From Lactococcus petauri (GTDB lineage Bacteria > Bacillota > Bacilli > Lactobacillales > Streptococcaceae): DNA of 64,000 nt. Each line of letters begins with the position of its first letter. The first letter of the stretch is position 1. Position numbers and translations under genes: made by a program. Shown here in pieces: positions 42,251 through 50,156 of this stretch. The notes under the pieces were generated by a model. The model worked only from the letters and a program-made list of their open reading frames with translations. It did no database searches and was not told where the DNA came from. The DNA lies in contig NZ_MUIZ01000001.1 in assembly GCF_002154895.1 (NCBI RefSeq), positions 62,001 through 126,000 on the forward strand. The letters are read 5' to 3'.

Positions 42251-43219
42251 TTAATTACCATTCCAAGGCCCATCCATTGGAATATGGAAATTATTATTTT
42301 CTTGCGCTTTTTCTCTAAAAGTATCTTTTGCTTTTTCTATATTCCAGCGTTGAACACGCATTTTATAGTTATTGGCAATATACTCTGCTAAATGAGAGAA
42401 AGAGTTACAATGTTCTGAGCTATAGCTTATTGCATCAGACAACCATATGTTCACTTGTAGTGGACTAGGTAATGAAGCTAATGATTCTACAACTTCAAAG
42501 CGAATAATATTTCTAGATTGTTCTGGATCCATCATCTGTTTAGAAATAGAATCAATCATCTCTAAAGTTTCAGGAATTTCTTTTTTGGCGATTTCTTCAA
42601 AAGCAGAAATTCTTTTTTTATTATTCTTTTCTTCCTCCTCATCCCCATTTAATATAAAACCTTTATTAGTTAATTTATTACCTGTTGATTTTGTGCTGTT
42701 CAAATCATGCTGTTCAAAATCAACACCCAAAGGAATCCCACTGTTATCAGGGTGTTGATTTTCAACACCCTGATGTTTACTGGGTTTGTAGCTATCTTTA
42801 TTTTCCTCTTTTTTAGCCTTTTTTCGATAAAAGGAGGGTGGTTTTCTATTAGATCCAGAACGATAAGCAACTTCCCAACCATCTTTAAAATATTGTTTAT
42901 TTAATTCATTTATGTCCTGTTCTGAAAATGAGTTATGTGTAAACAAATAATCAAATTCTTGTTTTGGACCTGAACCTCTAGAGAAAGCAATAATAAAGTG
43001 ATGATCCAGAAGCTCATTCCATATTCTTTCTACAGATGTTTTTTTATTTTTTTCAAAACAATTGTAAAGCTGTGTTTTATGAAAAACATAATCATCTGGC
43101 ATACTTTCCATATAAGCAAGTAGGCCTCGTGCTTCTAAGCTCAAATCATTACGCTGTAAGAATTCACGACTAAGACTTTCATACCCCTTATTTTTTTTTC
43201 TGTATTTTTTTACTGACAA
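42251..43219 (-). CDS. rep: Replication initiator-type protein (Rep)
   Basis: 322 residues; TTG start at 43219 behind GGGGAGATATT. The N-terminus YESLSREFLQRNDLSLEARGLLAYMESMPDDYVFHKTQLYNCFEK is the winged-helix domain of plasmid and phage replisome organisers. A variable linker (about 120-200) is followed by a DnaD-like helical C-terminus. The DNA of the linker carries a perfect 13-bp inverted repeat and further TCAACACCC units, as in plasmids with the origin inside rep. Three hexad palindromes lie upstream, one over the promoter. Confidence 0.75.
   Translation of the reverse strand: MSVKKYRKKNKGYESLSREFLQRNDLSLEARGLLAYMESMPDDYVFHKTQLYNCFEKNKKTSVERIWNELLDHHFIIAFSRGSGPKQEFDYLFTHNSFSEQDINELNKQYFKDGWEVAYRSGSNRKPPSFYRKKAKKEENKDSYKPSKHQGVENQHPDNSGIPLGVDFEQHDLNSTKSTGNKLTNKGFILNGDEEEEKNNKKRISAFEEIAKKEIPETLEMIDSISKQMMDPEQSRNIIRFEVVESLASLPSPLQVNIWLSDAISYSSEHCNSFSHLAEYIANNYKMRVQRWNIEKAKDTFREKAQENNNFHIPMDGPWNGN
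42720..42774. repeat. Probable replication origin inside rep
   Basis: ATCAGGGTGTTGA and its complement flank three bases (42746-42774) and a third half-copy TCAACACCC lies at 42720-42728. Two TGCTGTTCAAA direct repeats adjoin at 42695-42719. RepA_N-type plasmids place their origin in the middle of rep. Confidence 0.55.
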
Positions 43220-43280
43220 AATATCTCCCCTAATCTTAATTCCAATTTAGTTTGTTAACTTGAAAAGCTTTAACGTTATA

Positions 43281-43344
43281 TTATATTTCCTTCTCTTTAT
43301 TGCCATTAATATTAATATTAATGGCAATAGTAATGTTAAGAGTA
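43281..43344 (-). promoter_or_regulatory. rep promoter with hexad palindrome O4
   Basis: A 28-bp perfect palindrome (43300-43327; GGCAA ends around three ATTAAT hexads) is followed by AGTAAT and AGTAAC hexads. TATAAT on the minus strand (about 43280-43286) lies downstream, so the palindrome covers the -35 region of rep. Confidence 0.65.
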
Positions 43345-43450
43345 ACAAAGAGAAATTTAGATTTATTAAATCTAATAGTGAAGTAAGGGAGTCGAACCCT
43401 CAATTAATCAAAGTGACATTTAACTAACTCTTATCCTAAGAAATCTCTGG

Positions 43451-43492
43451 TGCTATTAATATTAATAGCAATAGTAATCGTAATCGTAGTAA
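43451..43492. promoter_or_regulatory. Hexad palindrome O5
   Basis: A 20-bp perfect palindrome (43451-43470) is followed by AGTAAT, CGTAAT, CGTAGT hexads. It lies in the 394-bp gene-free stretch 43220-43613, which holds three such sites and no gene; this cluster is a candidate centromere. Confidence 0.6.
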
Positions 43493-43558
43493 TTTACGGT
43501 GACAATTAAGTCCTCTAATACGGCGCGTGATTGATACTCTAATGTTTTATTCCTGTTA

Positions 43559-43586
43559 TTACTATTATTGTTAATGTTAATAGTAA
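43559..43586. promoter_or_regulatory. Hexad palindrome O6
   Basis: TTACTATTA and TAATAGTAA arms separated by 10 bases, 27 bp from the stop of the 43614-44093 gene. Confidence 0.6.
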
Positions 43587-43613
43587 TTTGGGTTAAATAT
43601 TTTTTAACTATGT

Positions 43614-44093
43614 TCAATGATATAGTGCACCATAAATTAAACCAGCACCTTTGCCATTTATGTCAATAAAGGTATCCCATACAATAGCAACTTGTCTTTT
43701 TAATCTATTTTTTTGCTTAAGAAGCTTTAAACTTTTCTCCGTATCCTCTGATTGTTTTTTCCATATTGCCTCTTGAATGGCCGCATATCCATCAATTGTA
43801 TTTCTATCATAACTATCGGAAAGAGAAGACTCTAGCTGTTGTATTTCCTTAGTACGTGATGGCGTTAATTTTGAGGCTTCATCAACTAACTTTTGCTGTG
43901 ATATTGACATATTATTATCGTAAAATACTTTTGCGGCTATTTCTTGCCGTACCCAACCTCCGTCCTGCATTGAAACCTCAGGAGAAAAAGCGCCGTAGCA
44001 AATAAATGCTATATACGCGACTAATATGCTGAAAACAATTTTCCAGCCACGCGCCTTAAATTTTTTCGGGTGCTGTTTAATCCATTTTTTCAT
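43614..44093 (-). CDS. Membrane-anchored coiled protein (159 aa)
   Basis: A basic start and one hydrophobic helix (about 19-35) anchor a helical, charged outer or inner domain (residues 40-159). SD CAGGA is unusually close to the ATG. It follows operator O7. Not recognised. Confidence 0.55.
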   Translation of the reverse strand: MKKWIKQHPKKFKARGWKIVFSILVAYIAFICYGAFSPEVSMQDGGWVRQEIAAKVFYDNNMSISQQKLVDEASKLTPSRTKEIQQLESSLSDSYDRNTIDGYAAIQEAIWKKQSEDTEKSLKLLKQKNRLKRQVAIVWDTFIDINGKGAGLIYGALYH

Positions 44094-44117
44094 TTCCTGT
44101 TTATGCCTTCCTCTCTA

Positions 44118-44133
44118 TTACTATTAATAGTAA
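44118..44133. promoter_or_regulatory. Hexad palindrome O7
   Basis: The 16-bp perfect palindrome TTACTATTAATAGTAA, 25 bp upstream of the 44093 start. Confidence 0.65.
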
Positions 44134-44150
44134 TGGTTGATTTTTGTCTC

Positions 44151-44738
44151 TTATATAACGTTATAGCTTAACTTCTTAATCAACCATGTATCATCTATAT
44201 CTTTATAATCTTGATACGCACAATAAATATCCTGATTATCTAAGATTTGATTTTCTTTGAGAGAAGAATAATTATTCTTCTTATAAAATTTAAGACCACT
44301 AGGGTAATAAGAATCAGTACCAATAATCAACGTCAAAATTCCTTGACTAACACAAAGCTTTTCTAGCTCTTCAAGTAAGAATATTGCTATATTATATTGT
44401 TTCTCATATCGTTTAACTCGTTCATTATTAAATTGTATTTCTACTTCAGTACCCTGGTATCTTAGATCAACAGCAACGTGTTTTAAAATTGCTATTTCCC
44501 CATATCTCTTAACTCCCATGCATCCTAGAATTTCTTCTTTTTTAACTGATGAGTTCTTTGACTTTGAATCCGTCGCAATTAAAAACAAGGAACCCTCTGC
44601 TGGGTCATAACTTTCTTCAATGCTTAGCCAGTCACCTCGATAATGTACTGGGGTAGGTTTAAAAATATTAATTACTTTGGCATACATATCAAAAGTATCT
44701 TTTGATTGCTCATCAGTGCATGTTTTTACTTCAATCAT
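44151..44738 (-). CDS. GNAT-family acetyltransferase
   Basis: 195 residues. ILGCMGVKRYGEIAILKHVAVDLRYQG, FLLEELEKLCVSQGILTLIIGTDSYYPSGLKFYKKNNY follow the GNAT beta4-alpha3 and C-terminal strand order, although the acetyl-CoA loop (R/Q-x-x-G-x-G/A) is only partly kept (RYQGTE). AAGGAA precedes the ATG. Operator O8 lies 50 bp upstream. Confidence 0.65.
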   Translation of the reverse strand: MIEVKTCTDEQSKDTFDMYAKVINIFKPTPVHYRGDWLSIEESYDPAEGSLFLIATDSKSKNSSVKKEEILGCMGVKRYGEIAILKHVAVDLRYQGTEVEIQFNNERVKRYEKQYNIAIFLLEELEKLCVSQGILTLIIGTDSYYPSGLKFYKKNNYSSLKENQILDNQDIYCAYQDYKDIDDTWLIKKLSYNVI

Positions 44739-44785
44739 AATTCCTTCTTTTCTACTTGAATCACTTATACCAATCTTCTAAAGTA

Positions 44786-44807
44786 TTACTATTAACGTTA
44801 ATAGTAA
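44786..44807. promoter_or_regulatory. Hexad palindrome O8
   Basis: A 22-bp perfect palindrome with centre AACGTT and outer ATTACT/AGTAAT hexads. Confidence 0.65.
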
Positions 44808-44862
44808 TGGCAACATTAGTCTTTAAAACTTACTCACCTTATCTCTCATCTGAAAAATGTTG

Positions 44863-45018
44863 TTATCTTGAGCTAAGGCGCGTGAAAAAGTGATGAATTC
44901 TCCCAAATACCAACCATATAATCAGGAATGGCGACCAAATTGGAAGTAGAATGGTCATAAATAATAAAATAATGAATTCACTCGTTAGTGTCATTGGGAT
45001 TGTGTCTGAAGCATACAT
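44863..45018 (-). CDS. Single-span membrane peptide (51 aa)
   Basis: Begins MYASDTIPMTLTSEFIILLF; TTAGGAGAAAAA precedes the ATG. One long hydrophobic segment and a basic end (IHHFFTRLSSR). Directly behind operator O9. Could be a small toxin, exclusion or channel peptide; unknown. Confidence 0.6.
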   Translation of the reverse strand: MYASDTIPMTLTSEFIILLFMTILLPIWSPFLIIWLVFGRIHHFFTRLSSR

Positions 45019-45044
45019 AGATTTTTTCTCCTAAGTTTTCTATC

Positions 45045-45064
45045 TACTATTAATATTAATAGTA
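45045..45064. promoter_or_regulatory. Hexad palindrome O9
   Basis: A 20-bp perfect palindrome, 27 bp upstream of the 51-aa membrane peptide start. Confidence 0.65.
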
Positions 45065-45094
45065 AAGTGATTTTTTTATTTCCGTACTTCCTCA

Positions 45095-45769
45095 TTACAG
45101 ATAAGTATTAAAATCATTTAAATTGTTTTTACTTTTATACTTTTTTCGTTGGAAGTGGGGAACATTCTCAACCGTTTTTAATTCTGGCCTATTGTAAAAC
45201 ACGCGCTTTGCTTCGATAATTTCATTATCCGTAATACAAATCACTTTTGCATTTTTTCCTAAAACAGTTGCCTTCATAACTTTATGTTCTCGATCCTTAT
45301 AATCATCTTGAAGTTCACGATAATTTATAAGGAGGTTCTTGATTGACACTTCATCATAGAGTTCGGACTCCTTTATAATTCTAAAGACCTGAGATTTTGA
45401 TAAATTCAAGTAACTCGCATACTGGCTTAATGAATAATCAGGAAATTTCTTCATCACCCATTTCACTCGTCTTGTATTGCTTGGAAGAGGTAAGTTTTCA
45501 TTTTTTAAATATCTCTGAATTTGTTTCTGACCCATACCTGTCTTGTAAGACAAATATTTGTAACCATATTCTGGATGTCTCTTAATAACGTTCTTTAACC
45601 CTTCGATAACAAGAGAGTAGTATCCTGATACCCTATAAAGGTTGTATTTATTAATGAGTAAAAGAATATGAGTTTCTTTGCACCTCATTTGATGAGCAAC
45701 CTCAGCTATGGAGATACCTGGGTGTTCAGAGACCAGATTATCTAACTTTTGTTGTATATGATTTTCCAT
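45095..45769 (-). CDS. Multi-HTH DNA-binding protein (224 aa)
   Basis: Three or four helix-turn-helix-like units: ISIAEVAHQMRCKETHILLLINK, YLSYKTGMGQKQIQRYLKN and LSQYASYLNLSKSQVFRIIKE. The C-terminal part is alpha/beta and basic. It lies between operator O10 and the iteron cluster at 46.1 kb and is a candidate iteron-binding or regulatory protein. AGGGAAC precedes the ATG. Confidence 0.65.
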   Translation of the reverse strand: MENHIQQKLDNLVSEHPGISIAEVAHQMRCKETHILLLINKYNLYRVSGYYSLVIEGLKNVIKRHPEYGYKYLSYKTGMGQKQIQRYLKNENLPLPSNTRRVKWVMKKFPDYSLSQYASYLNLSKSQVFRIIKESELYDEVSIKNLLINYRELQDDYKDREHKVMKATVLGKNAKVICITDNEIIEAKRVFYNRPELKTVENVPHFQRKKYKSKNNLNDFNTYL

Positions 45770-45799
45770 GTTCCCTATTCTTCAATTTTTTATTGTCGC

Positions 45800-45833
45800 T
45801 ACTATTAATATTAATAGCAATAGTAATAGTAAA
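45800..45833. promoter_or_regulatory. Hexad palindrome O10
   Basis: CTATTAAT/ATTAATAG core at 45802-45817 followed by direct TAGCAA, TAGTAA, TAGTAA hexads; 31 bp upstream of the HTH gene. Confidence 0.65.
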
Positions 45834-45841
45834 ATGTTTGG

Positions 45842-45994
45842 TCACTCTGACGCGTCATCACTCTTTGTAACCAGAGCAATTACTAACCGGCAGAGTAATA
45901 AATTTCCAATAGCTAGAAAGACAAAAATAATAAACTGAAATCGGGTTGGATGATAGGTTAAAATTCTTTTAATTAATTCTGCTAGATTAAACAT
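45842..45994 (-). CDS. Single-span membrane peptide (50 aa)
   Basis: Begins MFNLAELIKRILTYHPTRFQ with a hydrophobic helix at about 21-43. AAGGAG is followed first by a 4-codon ATG frame and then by this start in another phase, as at the Hol_Tox locus. It follows operator O11. Confidence 0.5.
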   Translation of the reverse strand: MFNLAELIKRILTYHPTRFQFIIFVFLAIGNLLLCRLVIALVTKSDDASE

Positions 45995-46044
45995 TAGGCA
46001 TTAATCTCCTTATTATTTCCATGCTTTTTCTCTTCCTTGATTTA

Positions 46045-46078
46045 TTGCTATTAATATTAATAGCAATAGCAATAGTAA
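46045..46078. promoter_or_regulatory. Hexad palindrome O11
   Basis: A 22-bp perfect palindrome with TTGCTA/TAGCAA ends (46045-46066) followed by TAGCAA and TAGTAA; 50 bp upstream of the 50-aa peptide start. Confidence 0.65.
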
Positions 46079-46105
46079 TATTCTTATAAAGTATTAATCT
46101 TCTCT

Positions 46106-46257
46106 AAATGTGTAGTTTTTGCTTAAGTACATGTGTAATATTTGCACATATAGATGTGCTATTTTTACACTAGTGAATTCTAAATGTGTAGTTTTTACTT
46201 AAGTACATGTGTAATATTTACACATGTATCTGTGTTGCTTTTACACATATAGAGCTC
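46106..46257. repeat. Two 76-bp direct repeats, each with three 23-bp iterons
   Basis: Units related to ATGTGTAGTTTTTGC begin at 46108, 46131, 46154, 46184, 46207 and 46230, i.e. spacing 23, 23, 30, 23, 23. The second triplet is a copy of the first at 76 bp. Iterons of 22-23 bp are typical of theta-type origins and of centromeres. No gene fits in this stretch. Confidence 0.7.
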
Positions 46258-46258
46258 A

Positions 46259-46567
46259 TCAGCTATTATCAAAGAGGGTTAGCTGTTTTTCTGGGTAAGC
46301 TTTAGAGGAACAATCTGATACCTTTTCATGATATACACCATCTAAAATAAAAGTTGCATTAGGGAAGTAGGACAACCCTTTTAATATACTTTGCCAGACT
46401 TCTTAATCATCACCTCCCAATATAGGGGATCGCTCATTAAGCAGAGTGACATATCTTTCTACTGGAGTGTATATTGTTATAGGGAATGAAGTCATCCGTG
46501 CTTTATAAAGTTGTCTTAGTGTATGGAGTATCTTCAAGAGTTCTTGTTCGCTCTCTAATTCATCCAT
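46259..46567 (-). pseudogene. Small gene interrupted by an in-frame TAA
   Basis: From the ATG at 46567 (MDELESEQELLKIL) the frame reaches TAA at 46403-46405, but continues in phase for 47 codons to a QLTLFDNS end at 46259. The codons after the stop look protein-like. It may be a gene broken by one substitution, or two frames. The first part alone would be 54 residues. Confidence 0.4.
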
Positions 46568-46654
46568 AAAACAAAAGGCTCCCTTCTTCGTTATTTTGTT
46601 TTCTCCCACAAGAGTAAAGTGCGGTAAAATACAGAGCCATTAAACTATGGCTTA

Positions 46655-46724
46655 TACAGATAAGGTGAATCGAACATCTTTCTACTACACGTGGGTAGTC
46701 CTCTAACCAATGAGTTAACCTGTA
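46655..46724 (-). tRNA. tRNA-like sequence, degenerate
   Basis: TACAGGT and ATCTGTA form a 7-bp acceptor stem with one G-T pair; ACTC-ATTGGTTA-GAG makes a D arm; ACTAC/GTAGT closes a short anticodon loop; a T loop TTCGATT lies on a weak stem. The total of 70 bases, a 6-base anticodon loop and a T-stem mismatch argue for a decayed or unusual tRNA. Anticodon uncertain (CGT if the loop is read as 7 bases). No CCA is encoded. Confidence 0.35.
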
Positions 46725-46783
46725 CATATTATCTTTCCTCTCTCACGCGCGTGACACAGGCCACAGAGAGTAAGAAAAGATAT

Positions 46784-48259
46784 TTATTGAATCATATCTT
46801 GCATGGATTTATTCTTCACCTTTTTCGAAGGATTAGAAGCTTTTCCATGCGGATTTTTATTTTCTGAATGAGATTGAGAATCCTGATTTGAAGATACCTG
46901 ATCCTTAGAATTGTTCCTATTCTCTACAGAACGATTTACGGACTGTGTCGATTGACTTGAACGATTGTTTGGTGAGGCGAACGGAAAGCTACTCATCATC
47001 TCTTGGAATCGAGTACCTAACTGTTTATACTCTTCAAGTTCATCTTGTAGTTTCACGCGTTTAACAGCTTCAGCATCAGCTTGCTTTTCTTTTTCTTCAA
47101 GCTTTCTTTGAAGGTCTTTAATTGTTTCTTTCTGGCTCTTAATAAGGATTTCTTTGTCTTTTATCTCCTTCTCAGCTTGGGTATTGATCGCATTCTTTAT
47201 ATTAACCATGGTTTGTTCATGGGCTTCAAACTCTTTACGTAAGGTTAGGGCACTTACACTAGACTGAGAGTCAACACTATTTTGTTTTACCTCAGAAAGC
47301 TCTTGTTCAATTTTTTGTTTGTCCGCACTCAATTGATTATAAGCTTCACTCCAATTAGATGCTGTTGACTGAGCTTCAACAATAAAGGCTTCGTGTTTAG
47401 CTTTAAGTTCCTCAAAAGCCAGTTGATAATCAATACCATTACTTTTACTTTGGGAAGTCTTTCCCTCGTCACCAGAGGTACCATTCCCTAAATGCGGTTC
47501 TTGTGCAACTGATGTGGCTGGTGCCTCAGGGACTTGTGGGAGAGAAGGTGTTGCGTCTACTTCGCTAACTTGAGTACTTGGAGTTGTGTCTTGCTCTGAT
47601 GCCAATTCAACCTCATTTATTTCTCCAGGTACTGTCGCTTGTGTAGAAATAGAACCCATAAGCTCAGAGATATTTGGTACTTCACCGATAGATACATGAG
47701 AAACCTCTTCACTAATCTCAGTTTCTTGAACTTCAGGTAACGCAGATGGAGTTACAGGGCTTGAATTACTATTACTAGAATATTCAGCTTTTGCTTTAGG
47801 GAAAATGTCTAAAACTTCCTCAAAGGTATTCGCCTCCTCTGGGACTGTTATAATCTCTGAGGCAAGAGCGTAACTTTCTTTGTTATTAATATTAGAGATT
47901 GAAGAAACAATATCACTTTCATAGATTTCTTTTAGAATATTTTCCTTCCCAGAAGGGTCTTGTTTCTTAAGTTCTTTTTCTAGTTGCTTATCAGATAGGA
48001 ATAAACAGAAAGCTTGATAGGGTTGTACTTCCGAATATTTTTCTTCATACTCTTCCATATATTCCATACAGCTTTCAAGAGAAGATATGCTCCCATCAAA
48101 GATGACTGGTAGGACTTTTTTACTTAATGCAGTACGAAGTGCATCTGTGCCACGAAGGAGTGTGAGTTTAAAGTCTTTGCCATATGCTTCCTTAAGCATG
48201 CTAAAGGTTGATTGTGATGTAGTACATACAAGCACTTGTGGTTTATTAAAAAATTTCAT
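46784..48259 (-). CDS. Large coiled-coil, disordered-linker protein (491 aa)
   Basis: The N-terminal 110 residues form an alpha/beta domain (QVLVCTTSQSTFSMLKEAYG, PVIFDGSISSLESCM) that resembles a receiver- or P-loop-like fold without motifs. Residues 150-270 are Pro/Ser/Thr/Glu-rich and disordered, 275-420 form a long coiled coil, and the tail is Ser/Asn/Lys-rich and basic. AGAAAG precedes the ATG. It follows the relaxation-type gene by 39 bp. A scaffold in replication, partition or transfer is possible. Confidence 0.6.
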   Translation of the reverse strand: MKFFNKPQVLVCTTSQSTFSMLKEAYGKDFKLTLLRGTDALRTALSKKVLPVIFDGSISSLESCMEYMEEYEEKYSEVQPYQAFCLFLSDKQLEKELKKQDPSGKENILKEIYESDIVSSISNINNKESYALASEIITVPEEANTFEEVLDIFPKAKAEYSSNSNSSPVTPSALPEVQETEISEEVSHVSIGEVPNISELMGSISTQATVPGEINEVELASEQDTTPSTQVSEVDATPSLPQVPEAPATSVAQEPHLGNGTSGDEGKTSQSKSNGIDYQLAFEELKAKHEAFIVEAQSTASNWSEAYNQLSADKQKIEQELSEVKQNSVDSQSSVSALTLRKEFEAHEQTMVNIKNAINTQAEKEIKDKEILIKSQKETIKDLQRKLEEKEKQADAEAVKRVKLQDELEEYKQLGTRFQEMMSSFPFASPNNRSSQSTQSVNRSVENRNNSKDQVSSNQDSQSHSENKNPHGKASNPSKKVKNKSMQDMIQ

Positions 48260-48298
48260 TGTATTTTCTTTCTAGAATTGATTACTGCTTTTATCTTC

Positions 48299-49324
48299 TT
48301 ACATGAATAAGGAAACAGAAGGGGGAGGTTCTGGAGAGTCTGGGTTACTTGGAATATCTTCCTTCACTGAAGAAGTATCCAAACCTCTCAGTAACTTCCC
48401 TACTGTTTTGCTGTTTAAAGATAACGAGGGGTCTGCGCGTGAAGGGTACATAATATCTAATTGGGGTAAAGACTCTATATCACTGTATACGATATTTTCA
48501 AAAGCAAGTCGTCTTTCTTCCAAAGTCAATAGCTTTAAGTAATACTTGATATTATAGTAGTGCAGAGCTTTGGCATATTCTAGAACTAATGGGACATCCA
48601 CTGCATTAGTCTTTTGTACCAGGGCGCGTGACAATAGTGACCAGCTCCATTCTGAAATATAATAAATATTGATATTTGGGTACAGTGTTAACCATTCAAG
48701 AAGAGATTTTCCGTCATACGTTTTTATATGGCTTACTGTTTCTAAAAAGTTTGTCATTTTCTGAACGGGAGCTCCTTTAAAGACAAATATAAGGTCAATA
48801 AACTCACCTTTAGGAACTTCCTCGAAATCGTCTATATAGCGTGGGAACTTTGAAACAAAATCAAAACGTTTTTCTGTCAAATTATCAAACTCTACAATCA
48901 TAGAATGATTCGTCTTGCTGAAGATAAGGTCTGGCACATGATTTTTAAAAGTTCTATTGACGGGAAATTCTAATTGGTACCCTGTGAAGTATTCTAGTAC
49001 CTCTAAGGCAAGCTTCCTTAAATACTGGTCATGTTCTTCGAAATGCTCTTCAAAGGTACTCTTGGGTCTTATATTCACTTCAAAATAGCCATTTAATTTT
49101 TTAGAATTAAAATTATATTTTGTTTTTTTGTCAGCATCATCTGTACTTAGTGTCAAAATATTCAGCTGCTCTGCCTTCTTAAGTAAAGAAGATGGAGGCT
49201 TTTTGGTTTTTCCCCCCGCATACGACCATATCTTCGTAAGGTCTCTGTAGGTCAAATCATAAAACATCGAAGCCGTGCCTAAGAATGACTTTTGTAATTG
49301 CGTAAATTTAGTCTGATATCCCAT
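48299..49324 (-). CDS. Replication-relaxation (Replic_Relax)-like protein
   Basis: 341 residues. An N-terminal winged-helix region (TYRDLTKIWSYAGGKTKKPPSSLLKKAEQLNIL) is followed by a nuclease-like core NHVPDLIFSKTNHSMIVEFDNLTEKRFDFVSKF, with Asp, Glu and Lys spaced as in the Replic_Relax/PD-(D/E)xK group of plasmid mobilisation proteins. The C-terminus is proline-rich. It overlaps the upstream gene by 17 bp. It is the only candidate relaxation function in the window; weak similarity. Confidence 0.5.
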   Translation of the reverse strand: MGYQTKFTQLQKSFLGTASMFYDLTYRDLTKIWSYAGGKTKKPPSSLLKKAEQLNILTLSTDDADKKTKYNFNSKKLNGYFEVNIRPKSTFEEHFEEHDQYLRKLALEVLEYFTGYQLEFPVNRTFKNHVPDLIFSKTNHSMIVEFDNLTEKRFDFVSKFPRYIDDFEEVPKGEFIDLIFVFKGAPVQKMTNFLETVSHIKTYDGKSLLEWLTLYPNINIYYISEWSWSLLSRALVQKTNAVDVPLVLEYAKALHYYNIKYYLKLLTLEERRLAFENIVYSDIESLPQLDIMYPSRADPSLSLNSKTVGKLLRGLDTSSVKEDIPSNPDSPEPPPSVSLFM

Positions 49325-50141
49325 AAATTGTCTTAAACTCCTCTACATCATAAGTGCGGTCAAGTAAATCATCGACTATTTTCGGATTAGAATAGCCTTT
49401 AATATGTAGTCCGAAAGTGTACACCTCTATTCGTCCTTTTTTTGCAAAGTAGAGATTGTCTCCTCTTAGAATACGATTCAGAACTTCCGGTGTCTTTCTT
49501 TTGGAAATACTTCGCAAATAACAAATGAAAATCGGAATAAGCAAATGTCCTTCGTCGTAGTACTTGAAAGTTTCTGAAGTGAAAGTAAATGGATTATTTC
49601 TATACTTAGATACAAGCGATTTTAGATATTCATTATTTGATAAGAATGCGTCTGGGTTAAAGCCAAATCTCTGTATCGTCACAAAAAGTTCAAGCTCTTT
49701 TTCAGAAAAATTTAAAGCATCACATAAAATATCTTTTGAAATTCTTGGAAGCGTACCATAAAGTACAACTAGCCGGATACCGACTAAAAGTCGCTCAGCA
49801 ATAAAGGTATCCGTAAAGTCAATCAATAGCTGACGCGGTAGAATATCAAAATTGATAAATCGATAGAGATCATCCACTACCCTTCTCCAAAAACTTAATT
49901 GACGCTGGTCTATAGGATAATGTCTGAGTGTTTTTAAAATAACTAGTAGTTCATGGTGGGTGTCTACATCAAAAGACAAATCCTTTGTATAGTAGGTCAG
50001 GCTTTCTCTTGAAATATCACTTAACATTTCAAAAGGAAGCTCATTGATTTTATCTTTTAAAGGCTCTGCCAATTCACGGGCAATCTCTAGTTGAAACCGC
50101 TGTTCAGCTAGGTAATAATTTCTTATTGTCTCTGGGCTCAT
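49308..50141 (-). CDS. Hypothetical helical protein (277 aa)
   Basis: MSPETIRNYYLAEQRFQLEIARELAEP start behind AGGGGAAA. All-helical, with RKTPEVLNRILRGDNLYFAKKG and VDDLLDRTYDVEEF near the end. The overlap with the relaxation-type gene suggests the two products act together. Not recognised. Confidence 0.6.
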   Translation of the reverse strand: MSPETIRNYYLAEQRFQLEIARELAEPLKDKINELPFEMLSDISRESLTYYTKDLSFDVDTHHELLVILKTLRHYPIDQRQLSFWRRVVDDLYRFINFDILPRQLLIDFTDTFIAERLLVGIRLVVLYGTLPRISKDILCDALNFSEKELELFVTIQRFGFNPDAFLSNNEYLKSLVSKYRNNPFTFTSETFKYYDEGHLLIPIFICYLRSISKRKTPEVLNRILRGDNLYFAKKGRIEVYTFGLHIKGYSNPKIVDDLLDRTYDVEEFKTIYGISD

Positions 50142-50156
50142 AGATAACCGTTTCCC

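Noticed and set aside
43380-43450. Second tRNA-like sequence on the minus strand
   Set aside because: A good T arm (GGG-TTCGACT-CCC) is present but no matching acceptor 5' strand or D arm could be found upstream.
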